Assembly: GCF_002157355.1 (NCBI RefSeq) | Contig: NZ_LYMK01000013.1 | Span: forward strand, 1-64,000 | Direction of reading: 5' to 3' | DNA from: Variovorax sp. JS1663 | GTDB taxonomy: Bacteria > Pseudomonadota > Gammaproteobacteria > Burkholderiales > Burkholderiaceae_C | DNA length: 64,000 bases | Shown: piece after piece, positions 19,055 through 27,397 of the stretch | Layout of the letters: each line of letters begins with the position of its first letter | Position numbering within the stretch: position 1 is the stretch's first letter | Notes under the pieces: model-generated | What the model saw: the letters and a program-made list of their open reading frames with translations, nothing else | What the model was told of the DNA's origin: nothing | Database searches by the model: none | Program-made: the position numbers and the translations under genes

Positions 19055-21097
19055 TCAACCGGCCGCCCCGAGCGACAGCATCGCCCTGGCATTCATCTCG
19101 CCGCACAAGGCCTTGAAGTCGGTGTCCACGGCGAAGAAGCCGAAATCGAAGTCGTCGCACAGGCTTTCGAAAACCTGCCGCACCACGGGCTCGTCGTTGG
19201 CCGCCACGCCGCTGCCCAGCCGCTCGGAGCTGCTCTGCAGCGCAATACGCGCATCGGGCTCCCAATCGACCATGACCTTCAGCAGCGACGCGTTCATCGG
19301 GCTCCAGTGGCGGCGGATTTCCGCGAAGCGCCGGCTCGTACCGGTCTTGCGGATCATGGCGAGCCGGGTGTCGAGATCCTGGCACAGGTGATGGATCGCC
19401 GCCCTGCTCTGCAGCTTCCCGGCGAGAAAGAGCATTTCCGCCGCCGCCTGCGCGCCGCCGGCATCCGCTCCGTTCGGCGTGCCGAGCAGCTTGTCGACAT
19501 CGAACCGCTTTGCAAGCAGCGTCATGCAGGCATCCAGCTTGGCCGGATGCACGGTCAGGAGGGTGTCGAAGCCGGCCAGCGCATCCTCGAGCCGGTCCCG
19601 GGCCTGCTGCTTGGCGGCCGCATCCAGGCCATCCCTGGCCCCCAGGTCGAGTGCTTCGTTGAGAACATCGAGGGAGCCCGCGAACTCTTCGACGATCGCC
19701 TGCAGCATGCTGTCGTCGCATCGCCCCCGCTTGCGAACCCGCTTGACGTCGTCCAGCAGCCGGCGCAGATGCTGCGCGTGCTTGACGAACCGGTCCACCG
19801 TGCTGCGCTCCGGGAATTCGTCCTTGCTCAGCTCCATGTGCTTGAAGTCCAGCGCCCGGGCCGAGTGAAGCGCTTCATGGGCATCCTTGTAGTCGCGCAG
19901 TTCGTCGATGACGGCGAGCACGGCGGCCACCGAACGCGGGCCGGGCCCTTGGCCCGCCCGGGTTCCGAGCGGCACCGGCCGGAACTTCTCCTGGCGCAGA
20001 TACAGCACCGGGGTCGCGAAGTCCCGCCCGGTGCGTCGCGGTTGATTGAGGATCGCCTTGCGGGCCTCGGTCATGGCCTCGTCCAGCGTCACCCCCTGGG
20101 ACCAGGCCAGATAGAGCATCCGGGAGAACTCCACCGCGCTGCCGTCGTAGATGTTGTACTGCATGCCGATCACGGCGGGGATGCCGCAGCGCACCAGCGA
20201 AGGCGCGATGCCGGCCCACGAGTTGCGCCCGTCCGTCGCCGCGGAATGACAGGCGCCCAGCACCGCGAGCTGGATGCCCTTGCTCGCCAGCATCATCGCG
20301 ATCTCGTCGACGGCCCATCGGTCCGCCCCCCCATCGTCGCGCTGCAGCACCAGGGCGGCGCGAAACCCGCCCGATGCCCCGTCGATCTGCAGCACGCCGT
20401 GCCCGGCGAAGTGGAACACGTCCGCCCCCGTGAGCAACAACTCCTGCAGTCGCCTCTTGGTGGCCGGCGTGCACGCATCGACGCCGATGTGCTCGACACC
20501 CTCGAGCGCCTTGGCGAGATTGGCGAGTTCCACGTCGAGCTTCAGCGCCTCGTTCTGCTTCTGAAGCCCGCCAGGCTCGCAGAGCACGGCAAGCAGCCGC
20601 TTTTTCGGGCCGCTGCGCTGTACCGGCGTCAGGATCTCGCCGAACACTTCGTTGCGCACGAGCGAGATCCTCGGCTCCAGAACGAGGAACGCCCGCCTGC
20701 CATCGGAGTTGCCGGGGCCGTTCAGTCCCCTGTCGACGCAGGCGAACTCCCAGGGGATGCGATCGAGCTCGATGTCGTCGCAGCGGATCCGGATGCGCAG
20801 GCCCTGGCTGGCTTCGAGCTTGGACAGCGAGTTCAGCAGAAAGGCCCTCGCCGTGTCGGGGAACAGCAGCGCGCCGATCTCGGCGCCCACGGCCCGCAAC
20901 CAGCCGTCGTCGGCGTCGAAGCTCCGCTTCTCGAGCTCCACGAGCCGGCCACTCAATGCAGGGGACAGTGATACCCGGTCGGGCAGTTCCTGCTGGCCGA
21001 CCGGGCAGTCGTCGACCTGCACGCAGAAGCGCAATCCCTCCGGCTGCTTCTCGCAGCCGAACAGCCGGAGGTCGAGATTGCGGTATTCGTCGATCAC
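19055..21097 (-). CDS. CHAT-domain (caspase-like) protease, effector of the STAND pair
   Basis: A 680-residue protein with a caspase-HetF-associated protease domain in about residues 160-370. The catalytic pair is H233 in FHFAGHG and C283 in LGACHSA. A preceding beta-rich part (1-150) contains DRIPWEF, typical of CHAT proteins. The C-terminal 300 residues are helical and open with YKDAHEALHSARAL (403-416), which resembles the N-terminus of the adjacent STAND protein. The start is a GTG at 21097; an in-frame stop lies 13 codons upstream with no other start between. The gene precedes the STAND gene by nine bases. A substrate is not visible: there is no gasdermin, TPR or cas gene nearby. An alternative role is regulated proteolysis of a host target. 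Confidence 0.88.
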   Translation of the reverse strand: MIDEYRNLDLRLFGCEKQPEGLRFCVQVDDCPVGQQELPDRVSLSPALSGRLVELEKRSFDADDGWLRAVGAEIGALLFPDTARAFLLNSLSKLEASQGLRIRIRCDDIELDRIPWEFACVDRGLNGPGNSDGRRAFLVLEPRISLVRNEVFGEILTPVQRSGPKKRLLAVLCEPGGLQKQNEALKLDVELANLAKALEGVEHIGVDACTPATKRRLQELLLTGADVFHFAGHGVLQIDGASGGFRAALVLQRDDGGADRWAVDEIAMMLASKGIQLAVLGACHSAATDGRNSWAGIAPSLVRCGIPAVIGMQYNIYDGSAVEFSRMLYLAWSQGVTLDEAMTEARKAILNQPRRTGRDFATPVLYLRQEKFRPVPLGTRAGQGPGPRSVAAVLAVIDELRDYKDAHEALHSARALDFKHMELSKDEFPERSTVDRFVKHAQHLRRLLDDVKRVRKRGRCDDSMLQAIVEEFAGSLDVLNEALDLGARDGLDAAAKQQARDRLEDALAGFDTLLTVHPAKLDACMTLLAKRFDVDKLLGTPNGADAGGAQAAAEMLFLAGKLQSRAAIHHLCQDLDTRLAMIRKTGTSRRFAEIRRHWSPMNASLLKVMVDWEPDARIALQSSSERLGSGVAANDEPVVRQVFESLCDDFDFGFFAVDTDFKALCGEMNARAMLSLGAAG

Positions 21098-21140
21098 GGC
21101 ACGAAGATGCGAAGGCGTCCTGCGAAGTCCTTGCTAACAT

Positions 21141-21156
21141 CTTCGCGCACGCGAAG
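21141..21156. promoter_or_regulatory. Short palindrome upstream of the CHAT gene
   Basis: CTTCGCG (21141-21147) pairs with CGCGAAG (21150-21156), 44 bases before the CHAT start, in the 110-base gap to the FAH gene. It may be an operator or leader hairpin. No convincing promoter could be assigned. Confidence 0.3.
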
Positions 21157-21207
21157 CGGGCGCGAATCCTACAAAAGGGGTATGCCCAACAGCGGACTCT
21201 CAGGCTC

Positions 21208-22056
21208 TCAGGCCTTGAAGCCGATCACGTCCTGCCGCTGCTCCCCCAGCCCCTCGATCCCCAGCGTCATCACGTCGCCCTTCTTCAAATAGAGCGGCGG
21301 CTTCATGCCCAGGCCCACGCCCGGTGGGGTGCCGGTGGTGATGACGTCGCCGGGCACCAGCGTCATGAACTGGCTCACGTAGCTCACGATCCTGGCGACG
21401 TTGAAGATCATGGTCTTCGTGCTGCCGGTCTGCATGCGCTTGCCGTTGAGGTCCAGCCACATCGACAGCTTCTGCACGTTCGGCACCTCGTCGCGCGTCA
21501 CCAGCCAGGGGCCGATGGGGCCGAAGGTGTCGCAGCCCTTGCCCTTGTCCCAGGTGCCGCCGCGCTCGATCTGGTACTCGCGCTCGCTCACGTCGTTGAT
21601 CACGCAGTAGCCGGCCACGTGGTCCAGCGCGCTCTTCTGCGAGACGTAGCGCGCGGCCTTGCCGATCACCACGCCCAGCTCCACCTCCCAGTCGGTCTTG
21701 ACCGAGCCCTTGGGCAGCATGACCGGATCGTTCGGGCCCTGCACGCAGCTGTTGGCCTTCATGAAGACCACCGGCTCGGCCGGGATGGGCAGGCCGGACT
21801 CGGCCGCGTGGTCGGCGTAGTTCAGGCCGATGGCGATGAACTTGCCCACGTTGGCCACCGGGCAGCCGTAGCGCGGCTTGCCCCGCACCAGCGGCAGCTT
21901 CTCGACCTTCTGCTTGCGCAGCTTGGCGAGCACGGCATCGCCGAGCTGCTCCGGGCCGATGTCCTTGATCACCGCGCTCAGGTCGCGCAGCTGCCCGTTG
22001 TCGTCGATGAGGCCAGGCTTCTCCTTGCCCGGGTTGCCATAGCGAACGAGTTTCAT
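21208..22056 (-). CDS. Fumarylacetoacetate hydrolase family protein (diketo-deoxy sugar acid hydrolase-like)
   Basis: A 282-residue FAH-fold C-C bond hydrolase. Metal-site residues are in TDWEVELGVVIG and the later INDVSERE. FIAIGLNYADHAAESGLPIPAEPVVFMKA is the family's entry loop. This subgroup includes 2,4-diketo-3-deoxy-L-fuconate/rhamnonate hydrolases, which split the product of an SDR dehydrogenase into pyruvate and lactate or glycolate. Two SDR genes precede it on the same strand, in keeping with that role. Ureidoglycolate lyase-like annotation is common for this family but has no support from neighbours. Confidence 0.88.
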   Translation of the reverse strand: MKLVRYGNPGKEKPGLIDDNGQLRDLSAVIKDIGPEQLGDAVLAKLRKQKVEKLPLVRGKPRYGCPVANVGKFIAIGLNYADHAAESGLPIPAEPVVFMKANSCVQGPNDPVMLPKGSVKTDWEVELGVVIGKAARYVSQKSALDHVAGYCVINDVSEREYQIERGGTWDKGKGCDTFGPIGPWLVTRDEVPNVQKLSMWLDLNGKRMQTGSTKTMIFNVARIVSYVSQFMTLVPGDVITTGTPPGVGLGMKPPLYLKKGDVMTLGIEGLGEQRQDVIGFKA

Positions 22057-22075
22057 GTGGTCCTTTCTGGGGGGA

Positions 22076-22822
22076 TCAGTAAGTGGAGCGGCCGCCCGAC
22101 AGGTCGAACACGGCGCCCGTGGAAAAAGAGCAATCCTCGGTGCAGAGCCAGCCGACCAGCGCGGCCACCTCTTCCACCGTGCCGAAGCGGCCCATCGGGA
22201 TCTTCGACAGCATGAAGGCGATGTGGTCCGGCGTCATCTGGTCGAAGATGGCCGTCTTCACCGCGGCGGGCGTCACGCAGTTGACGCGGATGCCGGTGTC
22301 GGCCAGTTCCTTGCCCAGCGACTTGGTCAGCGCCATCACTGCCGCCTTGCTGGCGCTGTACGCGCTGGCGTTCGGGTTGCCGTCCTTGCCCGCCACCGAG
22401 GCGATGTTGACGATGCGACCATAGCCCTGCTTGCGCATCTGCGGCACCACCTCGCGACAGCAGAGGAAGACCCCGTCGAGGTTGACCGCCATCACCTCGC
22501 GCCAGGCGTCGACCGGGTAGTCCCACAGCTTGACGTTCGGCCCGGTGATGCCGGCGCTGTTGACCAGCGCATCGATGCGCCCGGCCCGCGCCAGCGTGCC
22601 CGCCACCGCCTTGGCCACCGAGGGCTGCTGCGCCACGTCGACCTTCAGCGCGGAGGCCATGGGCCCGAGCGACCAGGCAGTCTTCTCGGCCGCCTCGGCG
22701 TCGCGGTCCCACAGCGTGACGCTGCCGCCCGAGGCGATCAGCCGCTGCGCGATGCCGCGGCCCAGCCCCGTGGCGCCGCCGGTCACCACCGCATGCCGGC
22801 CCTCGAAGTCCAGCTGGTTCAT
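22076..22822 (-). CDS. Short-chain dehydrogenase/reductase, sugar-acid locus
   Basis: A 248-residue classical SDR. The NAD(P) motif TGGATGLGRGIA is near residue 15, the catalytic tetrad is seen as N in NSAGI, S in NIASVAG and YSASK (Y-x3-K), and the C-terminus ends FDLSGGRSTY. An aspartate in LWDRDAEA, after the second strand, favours NAD. The ATG overlaps the upstream SDR stop as ATGA and the gene is followed by the FAH hydrolase. It likely oxidises a hydroxyl group of a deoxy-keto sugar acid or of the starting sugar or lactone. Which step it takes cannot be told from sequence. Confidence 0.88.
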   Translation of the reverse strand: MNQLDFEGRHAVVTGGATGLGRGIAQRLIASGGSVTLWDRDAEAAEKTAWSLGPMASALKVDVAQQPSVAKAVAGTLARAGRIDALVNSAGITGPNVKLWDYPVDAWREVMAVNLDGVFLCCREVVPQMRKQGYGRIVNIASVAGKDGNPNASAYSASKAAVMALTKSLGKELADTGIRVNCVTPAAVKTAIFDQMTPDHIAFMLSKIPMGRFGTVEEVAALVGWLCTEDCSFSTGAVFDLSGGRSTY

Positions 22823-23553
22823 ATGGTGATGCCGCCGTCCGCCGCGTAAGCCTGCCCGGTGACGAACTGCGACTCGTCGCTGGCCAGGAAGACCACCAGC
22901 GGCGCGATCTCCTCGGCCTGCGCCAGGCGCCCCATGGGCTGCCGCGCGATGAAGGCCTTGCGCGCCTCCACCGGGTCGGCATTGGCATTGATGCGGTCGG
23001 CCAGCGAGGGCGTGTCCACCGTGCCGGGGCACACCGCATTGCAGCGGATGCCCTGCCCCACGTAGTCAGCCGCGATGCTCTTGGTCAGGCCCAGCACCGC
23101 CGCCTTGGTGGTGCCGTAGACGCAGCGGTTGGGCAGGCCCTTGATGCTGGAGCACACGCTGGCCATGTTGATGATGCTGCCGCGCCCCGCCGCCAGCATG
23201 CCGGGCAGCACGGCCTGGATCGTCCACAGCTGGGCGCGCACGTTGAGGCGGAAGGCGAAGTCGAGGTCGTCGTCGCTGGCCTGCAGCGCGGCGCCGTTGT
23301 GCACCACGCCCGCGCAGTTGAAGAGGATGTCGAGCGAAGGCAGCGTCTTCGCGAAGGCCTCGATCGCGGCCTTGTCGAGCACGTCGAGCTTCGCGGCCGT
23401 GACGTTGGCCACGCCGGCAAAGCGCTCGAGCAGCTTCTCGTTGACGTCGGTGGCCCACACCTGCGCACCTTCGGCCGCGAGCGCGAGCGCGCTCGCATGG
23501 CCGATGCCCTGGCCCGCCGCGGTGACGAGCGCGGTCTTGCCCTTCAATCTCAT
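22819..23553 (-). CDS. Short-chain dehydrogenase (2-keto-3-deoxy-L-fuconate 4-dehydrogenase-like)
   Basis: A 244-residue SDR. TAAGQGIGHASALALAAEGAQVWATDVN gives the Rossmann motif with an NAD-type aspartate. Catalytic S lies in NMASVCSSIKG and YGTTK supplies Tyr and Lys. The sequence RCNAVCPGTVDTPSLADRINA is characteristic of the BDH2/2-keto-3-deoxy-fuconate dehydrogenase subgroup, where arginines bind the substrate carboxylate. It opens the minus-strand arm of the locus, divergent from the FadR-type regulator. With the FAH hydrolase it would complete a non-phosphorylative oxidation and cleavage sequence. Confidence 0.87.
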   Translation of the reverse strand: MRLKGKTALVTAAGQGIGHASALALAAEGAQVWATDVNEKLLERFAGVANVTAAKLDVLDKAAIEAFAKTLPSLDILFNCAGVVHNGAALQASDDDLDFAFRLNVRAQLWTIQAVLPGMLAAGRGSIINMASVCSSIKGLPNRCVYGTTKAAVLGLTKSIAADYVGQGIRCNAVCPGTVDTPSLADRINANADPVEARKAFIARQPMGRLAQAEEIAPLVVFLASDESQFVTGQAYAADGGITI

Positions 23554-23639
23554 GGGTGTCCTTCCAGCTGTTGTCGGGGGCGCGACGCGTGTTCAGGGTT
23601 TGGCCCGATGTGCGCGCTGCAAAGCGGATCGTATTCTGA

Positions 23640-23662
23640 ATTGGCCTGACCACTTGGCCAAT
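23640..23662. promoter_or_regulatory. Probable operator of the FadR-type regulator between divergent arms
   Basis: ATTGGCC (23640-23646) and GGCCAAT (23656-23662) are exact complements around nine bases. Within it TGGCCTGACCA resembles the TGG-N5-CCA sites of FadR/LldR regulators. It lies 25 bases before the regulator's GTG and 87 bases before the SDR start, well placed to control both directions. Confidence 0.6.
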
Positions 23663-23686
23663 CCAGGACAACCCCTAAGCTCCCCC

Positions 23687-24421
23687 GTGCCCCTGCAGAC
23701 CCTCGAACCCCGGCGCCTGTACCGCCAGATCGCCGACCAGCTCAGCGCGCTGATCGCCCAGGGCGAGTTCGCGGTCGGCTCGCGGCTGCCGGCCGAGCGC
23801 GACCTGGCCAAGCAGCTGGGCGTGAGCCGGCCCTCGGTGCGCGAGGCGCTGATCGCGCTGGAGGTCGAGGGCTGGGTCGAGGTGCGCACCGGTTCCGGCG
23901 TGTACGTGCAGGGTCGCGCGCAGCAGGCGGCCGCGGCGCCGGCCAGCACCGAATGGGGCCCGCTGGAGCTGATCCGGGCGCGCCGCGTGGTCGAGGGCGA
24001 GACCGCGGCCATCGCGGCCGGCACGGCCAGGCGCAAGGACATCGAGGCCATGACCCGCGCCATCGAGCACATGCGCGAACTGGCCGACCGCAACGTGATG
24101 CCGCTGGAAGGCGACCGCGCCTTCCACCTCGCCATCGTCGAATGCTGCGGCAACGTGGTGCTGTCGGAGACGGTGCAGGGCTTCTGGGACTCGCGCCGCG
24201 GTCCGATCTTCACCCGCCTGGGCGGCTACTTCGAGAGCGTCAAGTCCTGGCGCAGCGCGATCGCCGAGCACGAGGCGATCCGCGACGCCATCGCCGCGCA
24301 CGACGCGGAGGGCGCGCGCGCCGCCATGCACGCGCACATGGACAAGTCGCACCAGCGCTTCAGCGCCAGCTGGCGACGGGCCAACCAGTTCCTTCAACCA
24401 ACGACGGAGACAAGACGATGA
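23687..24421 (+). CDS. GntR-family (FadR subfamily) transcriptional regulator
   Basis: A 244-residue regulator. The winged helix (LYRQIADQLSALIAQGEFAVGSRLPAERDLAKQLGV in two parts, SRPSVREALIALEVEGWVEV) occupies about 10-75. The FCD domain has metal-type residues in GDRAFHLAIVECCGN and AEHEAIRDAIAAHD. The GTG at 23687 gives a normal family N-terminus. It overlaps dctP by four bases (ATGA), so it leads the transporter operon and likely responds to the imported sugar acid or its keto product. Confidence 0.88.
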   Translation: MPLQTLEPRRLYRQIADQLSALIAQGEFAVGSRLPAERDLAKQLGVSRPSVREALIALEVEGWVEVRTGSGVYVQGRAQQAAAAPASTEWGPLELIRARRVVEGETAAIAAGTARRKDIEAMTRAIEHMRELADRNVMPLEGDRAFHLAIVECCGNVVLSETVQGFWDSRRGPIFTRLGGYFESVKSWRSAIAEHEAIRDAIAAHDAEGARAAMHAHMDKSHQRFSASWRRANQFLQPTTETRR

Positions 24422-25407
24422 ACACCAAGAAGCGTTTCACAATCAAGACGATCGCCGCCTGCCTGCTCGCCGCGGGCGCCCTCGGCGCGGCCCAGGCGCA
24501 GACCAAGCTCAAGTGGGCGCATGTCTACGAGACTTCGGAGCCCTTCCACAAGTACTCGGTGTGGGCCGGCGAGGAAATCAAGAAGCGCACCAACGGCAAG
24601 TACGAAGTGCAGGTCTTCCCCGCGTCGAGCCTGGGCAAGGAGGCCGACATCAACCAGGGCCTGACCCTGGGCACGGTGGACATCATCCTCTCGGGCGCGA
24701 GCTTCGCGGGCCGCACCTCGCCGCCACTGGCCGTGTCGTACTTCCCCTTCATCTTCCGCGACGCCGAACACCAGCTGAAGTACGCGAAGAGCGACGTCTT
24801 CAAGGAGCTGGCCAAGGGCTACGACGACAAGAGCGGCAACCACATCACCGCGCTGACCTACTACGGCGCGCGCCACGTCACCTCCAGCGCCGCGAAGCCG
24901 GTCGCCAAGCCCGAGGACATGAAGGGCCTGAAGATCCGCGTGCCCGATGCGCCGGCCTACCTCGCCTTTCCCAAGTCGCTGGGCGCCAACCCTACCCCCA
25001 TCGCTTTCGCCGAGGTCTACCTGGCGCTGCAGAACGGCACGGTGGACGCGCAGGAGAACCCGCTTCCCACCATCGAGGCCAAGAAGTTCTTCGAGGTGCA
25101 GAAGAACATCTCGCTGACCGGGCACATCGTCGACTCGCTGCTGACCATCGTCTCCGGCTCGACCTGGGGCAAGCTCTCGGCCGACGAGAAGAAGATCTTC
25201 ACCGAGGTGATGCAGGAGGCCGCGGAGAAGACGGGCCGCGAGATCATCGCGTCGGAAGCGCGGCTGGTGGACGAGTTCAGGAAGAAGGGCAACAACGTCA
25301 TCACCGTGGACAAGAACGCCTTCCGCGAGGCGGTGCTGAAGAACACCAAGCCGACGGACCACGGCTACCGCCAGCAGGACTACGACCGCATTCTGGCGAT
25401 CAAGTGA
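24418..25407 (+). CDS. dctP: TRAP transporter periplasmic solute receptor DctP
   Basis: A 329-residue exported receptor. A signal peptide ends near GAAQAQ (about residue 28). TKLKWAHVYETSEPFHKYSVWAGEEI and the arginine-containing KGLKIRVPDAPAY carry the carboxylate-binding site of the DctP family. Y-L-ALQNGTVDAQENPL is the conserved hinge segment. It is the first of three consecutive TRAP genes, and the surrounding enzymes suggest a sugar acid such as an aldonate or uronate as ligand. Confidence 0.92.
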   Translation: MNTKKRFTIKTIAACLLAAGALGAAQAQTKLKWAHVYETSEPFHKYSVWAGEEIKKRTNGKYEVQVFPASSLGKEADINQGLTLGTVDIILSGASFAGRTSPPLAVSYFPFIFRDAEHQLKYAKSDVFKELAKGYDDKSGNHITALTYYGARHVTSSAAKPVAKPEDMKGLKIRVPDAPAYLAFPKSLGANPTPIAFAEVYLALQNGTVDAQENPLPTIEAKKFFEVQKNISLTGHIVDSLLTIVSGSTWGKLSADEKKIFTEVMQEAAEKTGREIIASEARLVDEFRKKGNNVITVDKNAFREAVLKNTKPTDHGYRQQDYDRILAIK

Positions 25408-25414
25408 CGCCGCG

Positions 25415-25972
25415 ATGAGCGAACAGAAGATCATCGACGACGAGGGCCACTTCCACGCCGAGGACGAGGCGGTGGACCTGTCGGGCACCATCGCCGAGGG
25501 CTGGGCCGCGCTGGCGCTGTTCTGGCTGCTGGGCCTGACAGTCTTCTACCAGTTCGTCACGCGCTACGTGATGAACGACTCCGCCGCCTGGACCGAGGAG
25601 CTCGCGCGCTACATGCTGGTGGGCGTGGTCTTCATCGGCGCGGCCATCGGCGTGGCCAAGAACAACGCGATCCAGGTCGACTTCTTCTACCGCTACCTGC
25701 CCGAGGTGGTCGGCCGCTGGCTCTCGCGCGCAGTCGACGTGCTGCGCATCGCCTTCTTCGCCGCCGCGGTGGTGATGACGGTGCAGATGATGATGAAGAT
25801 CGGCAACCAGACCCGCATGACCATCGTGGACCTGCCGATGAACATCGTCTACGGGCTTTGCCTGATCGGCTTCGCGGCCATGGCCTGGCGCTCGGTGCAG
25901 GTGGCGCGCGTGCACTGGAAGCGCGGCTACAGCGTGCTGGAACGGCCCGAATCCAGCCTTTTGGATCGATAG
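25415..25972 (+). CDS. dctQ: TRAP transporter small membrane subunit DctQ
   Basis: A 185-residue inner-membrane protein with four hydrophobic helices. The family motif is seen as WTEELARYMLVGVVFIGAAIG. A longer acidic N-terminal tail (DDEGHFHAEDEAVDLSG) precedes the first helix. It lies seven bases after dctP and eleven before dctM, and should form the membrane complex with DctM. Confidence 0.9.
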   Translation: MSEQKIIDDEGHFHAEDEAVDLSGTIAEGWAALALFWLLGLTVFYQFVTRYVMNDSAAWTEELARYMLVGVVFIGAAIGVAKNNAIQVDFFYRYLPEVVGRWLSRAVDVLRIAFFAAAVVMTVQMMMKIGNQTRMTIVDLPMNIVYGLCLIGFAAMAWRSVQVARVHWKRGYSVLERPESSLLDR

Positions 25973-25983
25973 AACAAAAGACG

Positions 25984-27378
25984 ATGCTCAAGATCTTCTT
26001 CCTGGTTTTCATGGCCGGCGGCATTCCCGTGGCCATCGCCATGGCCGGCGCCTCGCTGGTCTACATCCTGACCGCGGGCAATCTCCCGCCCTTCGTGGTC
26101 ATCCACCGCATGGTCAGCGGCGTGGACAGCTTCCCGCTGCTGGCGGTGCCCTTCTTCATCCTGGCCGGCAACCTGATGAACAACGCCGGCATCACCACGC
26201 GCATCTACAACTTCGCGCTGGCGCTGGTGGGCTGGCTCAAGGGCGGCCTGGGCCATGTGAACGTGCTGGGTTCGGTGATCTTCGCCGGCATGAGTGGCAC
26301 CGCCATCGCCGACGCGGCCGGGCTGGGCACCATCGAGATCAAGGCGATGAAGGAACACGGCTATGCCACCGAGTTCGCGGTGGGCGTGACGGCCGCCTCG
26401 GCCACGCTCGGCCCGATCATCCCCCCCAGCCTGCCCTTCGTGATCTACGGGATGATGGCCAACGTCTCGGTGGGCGCCCTGTTCCTCGCGGGCATCCTGC
26501 CCGGCGCGATGATGGCCATGCTCATGATGTTCACCGTGGCGTACTACGCACACCGCAACGGCTGGGGCGGCGACGTCAAGTTCTCCAGCACGCGGCTCTT
26601 CAAGGCGCTGTGCGAACTGGCGGTGGTGGTCGGCTGGCCGCTGCTGGTGTGGCTGGCGGTGGCGAAGCTCGGCGCGCCGGCCCAGATGACCGTCTTCGTC
26701 GCGCTGGCCCTGCTTTTCGTGCTGGACCGCATCTTCCGCTTCGAGGCCCTGCTGCCCATCATGACGCCGGTGCTGCTGATCGGCGGCATGAGCACCGGGC
26801 TCTTCACGCCCACCGAGGGCGCCATCGCCGCCTGCGTGTGGGCCATGATCCTGGGCTTCGCCTGGTACAAGACACTCTCGTGGAAGATGTTCGTCAAGGT
26901 CTGCCTGGACACCATCGAGACCACCTCCACCGTGCTCTTCATCGTCGCGGCCGCCTCCATCTTCGGCTGGATGCTCACCGCCACCGGCGTGACGACCGAC
27001 ATCGCCAGCTGGGTGCTGGGCTTCACCAAGGAGGCCTGGGTGTTCCTGCTGCTGGCCAATCTGCTGATGCTCTTCGTCGGCTGCTTCCTGGAGCCGACCG
27101 CGGCCATCACCATCCTCGTGCCCATCCTGCTGCCGATCGCCACGCAGCTGGGCGTGGACCCGATCCACTTCGGCCTGGTGATGGTGCTCAACCTGATGAT
27201 CGGCCTGCTGCACCCGCCCATGGGCATGGTGCTGTTCGTGCTGGCGCGGGTGGCGAGCCTGAGCTTCGAGCGCACCACCATGGCGATCCTGCCGTGGCTG
27301 GTGCCTCTGCTGGTGAGCCTGGCGATCATTACCTACATGCCGTCACTGGTTCTGTGGCTGCCGAAAATGTTCTTCTGA
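25984..27378 (+). CDS. dctM: TRAP transporter large membrane subunit DctM
   Basis: A 464-residue channel-forming subunit with about a dozen membrane helices, driven by ion gradients. Hallmarks are VPFFILAGNLMNNAGIT, SVIFAGMSGTAIADAAGLGTIEIKAM, TLGPIIPPSLPFVIYG and the C-terminal NLMIGLLHPPMGMVLFV. The start at 25984 gives MLKIFFLVFMAGG; a longer in-frame extension overlaps dctQ and is not needed. Confidence 0.93.
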   Translation: MLKIFFLVFMAGGIPVAIAMAGASLVYILTAGNLPPFVVIHRMVSGVDSFPLLAVPFFILAGNLMNNAGITTRIYNFALALVGWLKGGLGHVNVLGSVIFAGMSGTAIADAAGLGTIEIKAMKEHGYATEFAVGVTAASATLGPIIPPSLPFVIYGMMANVSVGALFLAGILPGAMMAMLMMFTVAYYAHRNGWGGDVKFSSTRLFKALCELAVVVGWPLLVWLAVAKLGAPAQMTVFVALALLFVLDRIFRFEALLPIMTPVLLIGGMSTGLFTPTEGAIAACVWAMILGFAWYKTLSWKMFVKVCLDTIETTSTVLFIVAAASIFGWMLTATGVTTDIASWVLGFTKEAWVFLLLANLLMLFVGCFLEPTAAITILVPILLPIATQLGVDPIHFGLVMVLNLMIGLLHPPMGMVLFVLARVASLSFERTTMAILPWLVPLLVSLAIITYMPSLVLWLPKMFF

Positions 27379-27397
27379 CCTCCCGGGAACACCCACG

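Noticed and set aside
16727-20971. A 1414-codon open frame on the plus strand across the CHAT-STAND genes
   Set aside because: It is antisense to two genes with clear domains, and its translation is rich in arginine, histidine and glycine without motifs; such frames are common artefacts in high-GC DNA.
14858-21097. CHAT gene as part of a type III-E CRISPR (Craspase-like) system
   Set aside because: No cas gene, repeat array or TPR-CHAT architecture is present in the window.
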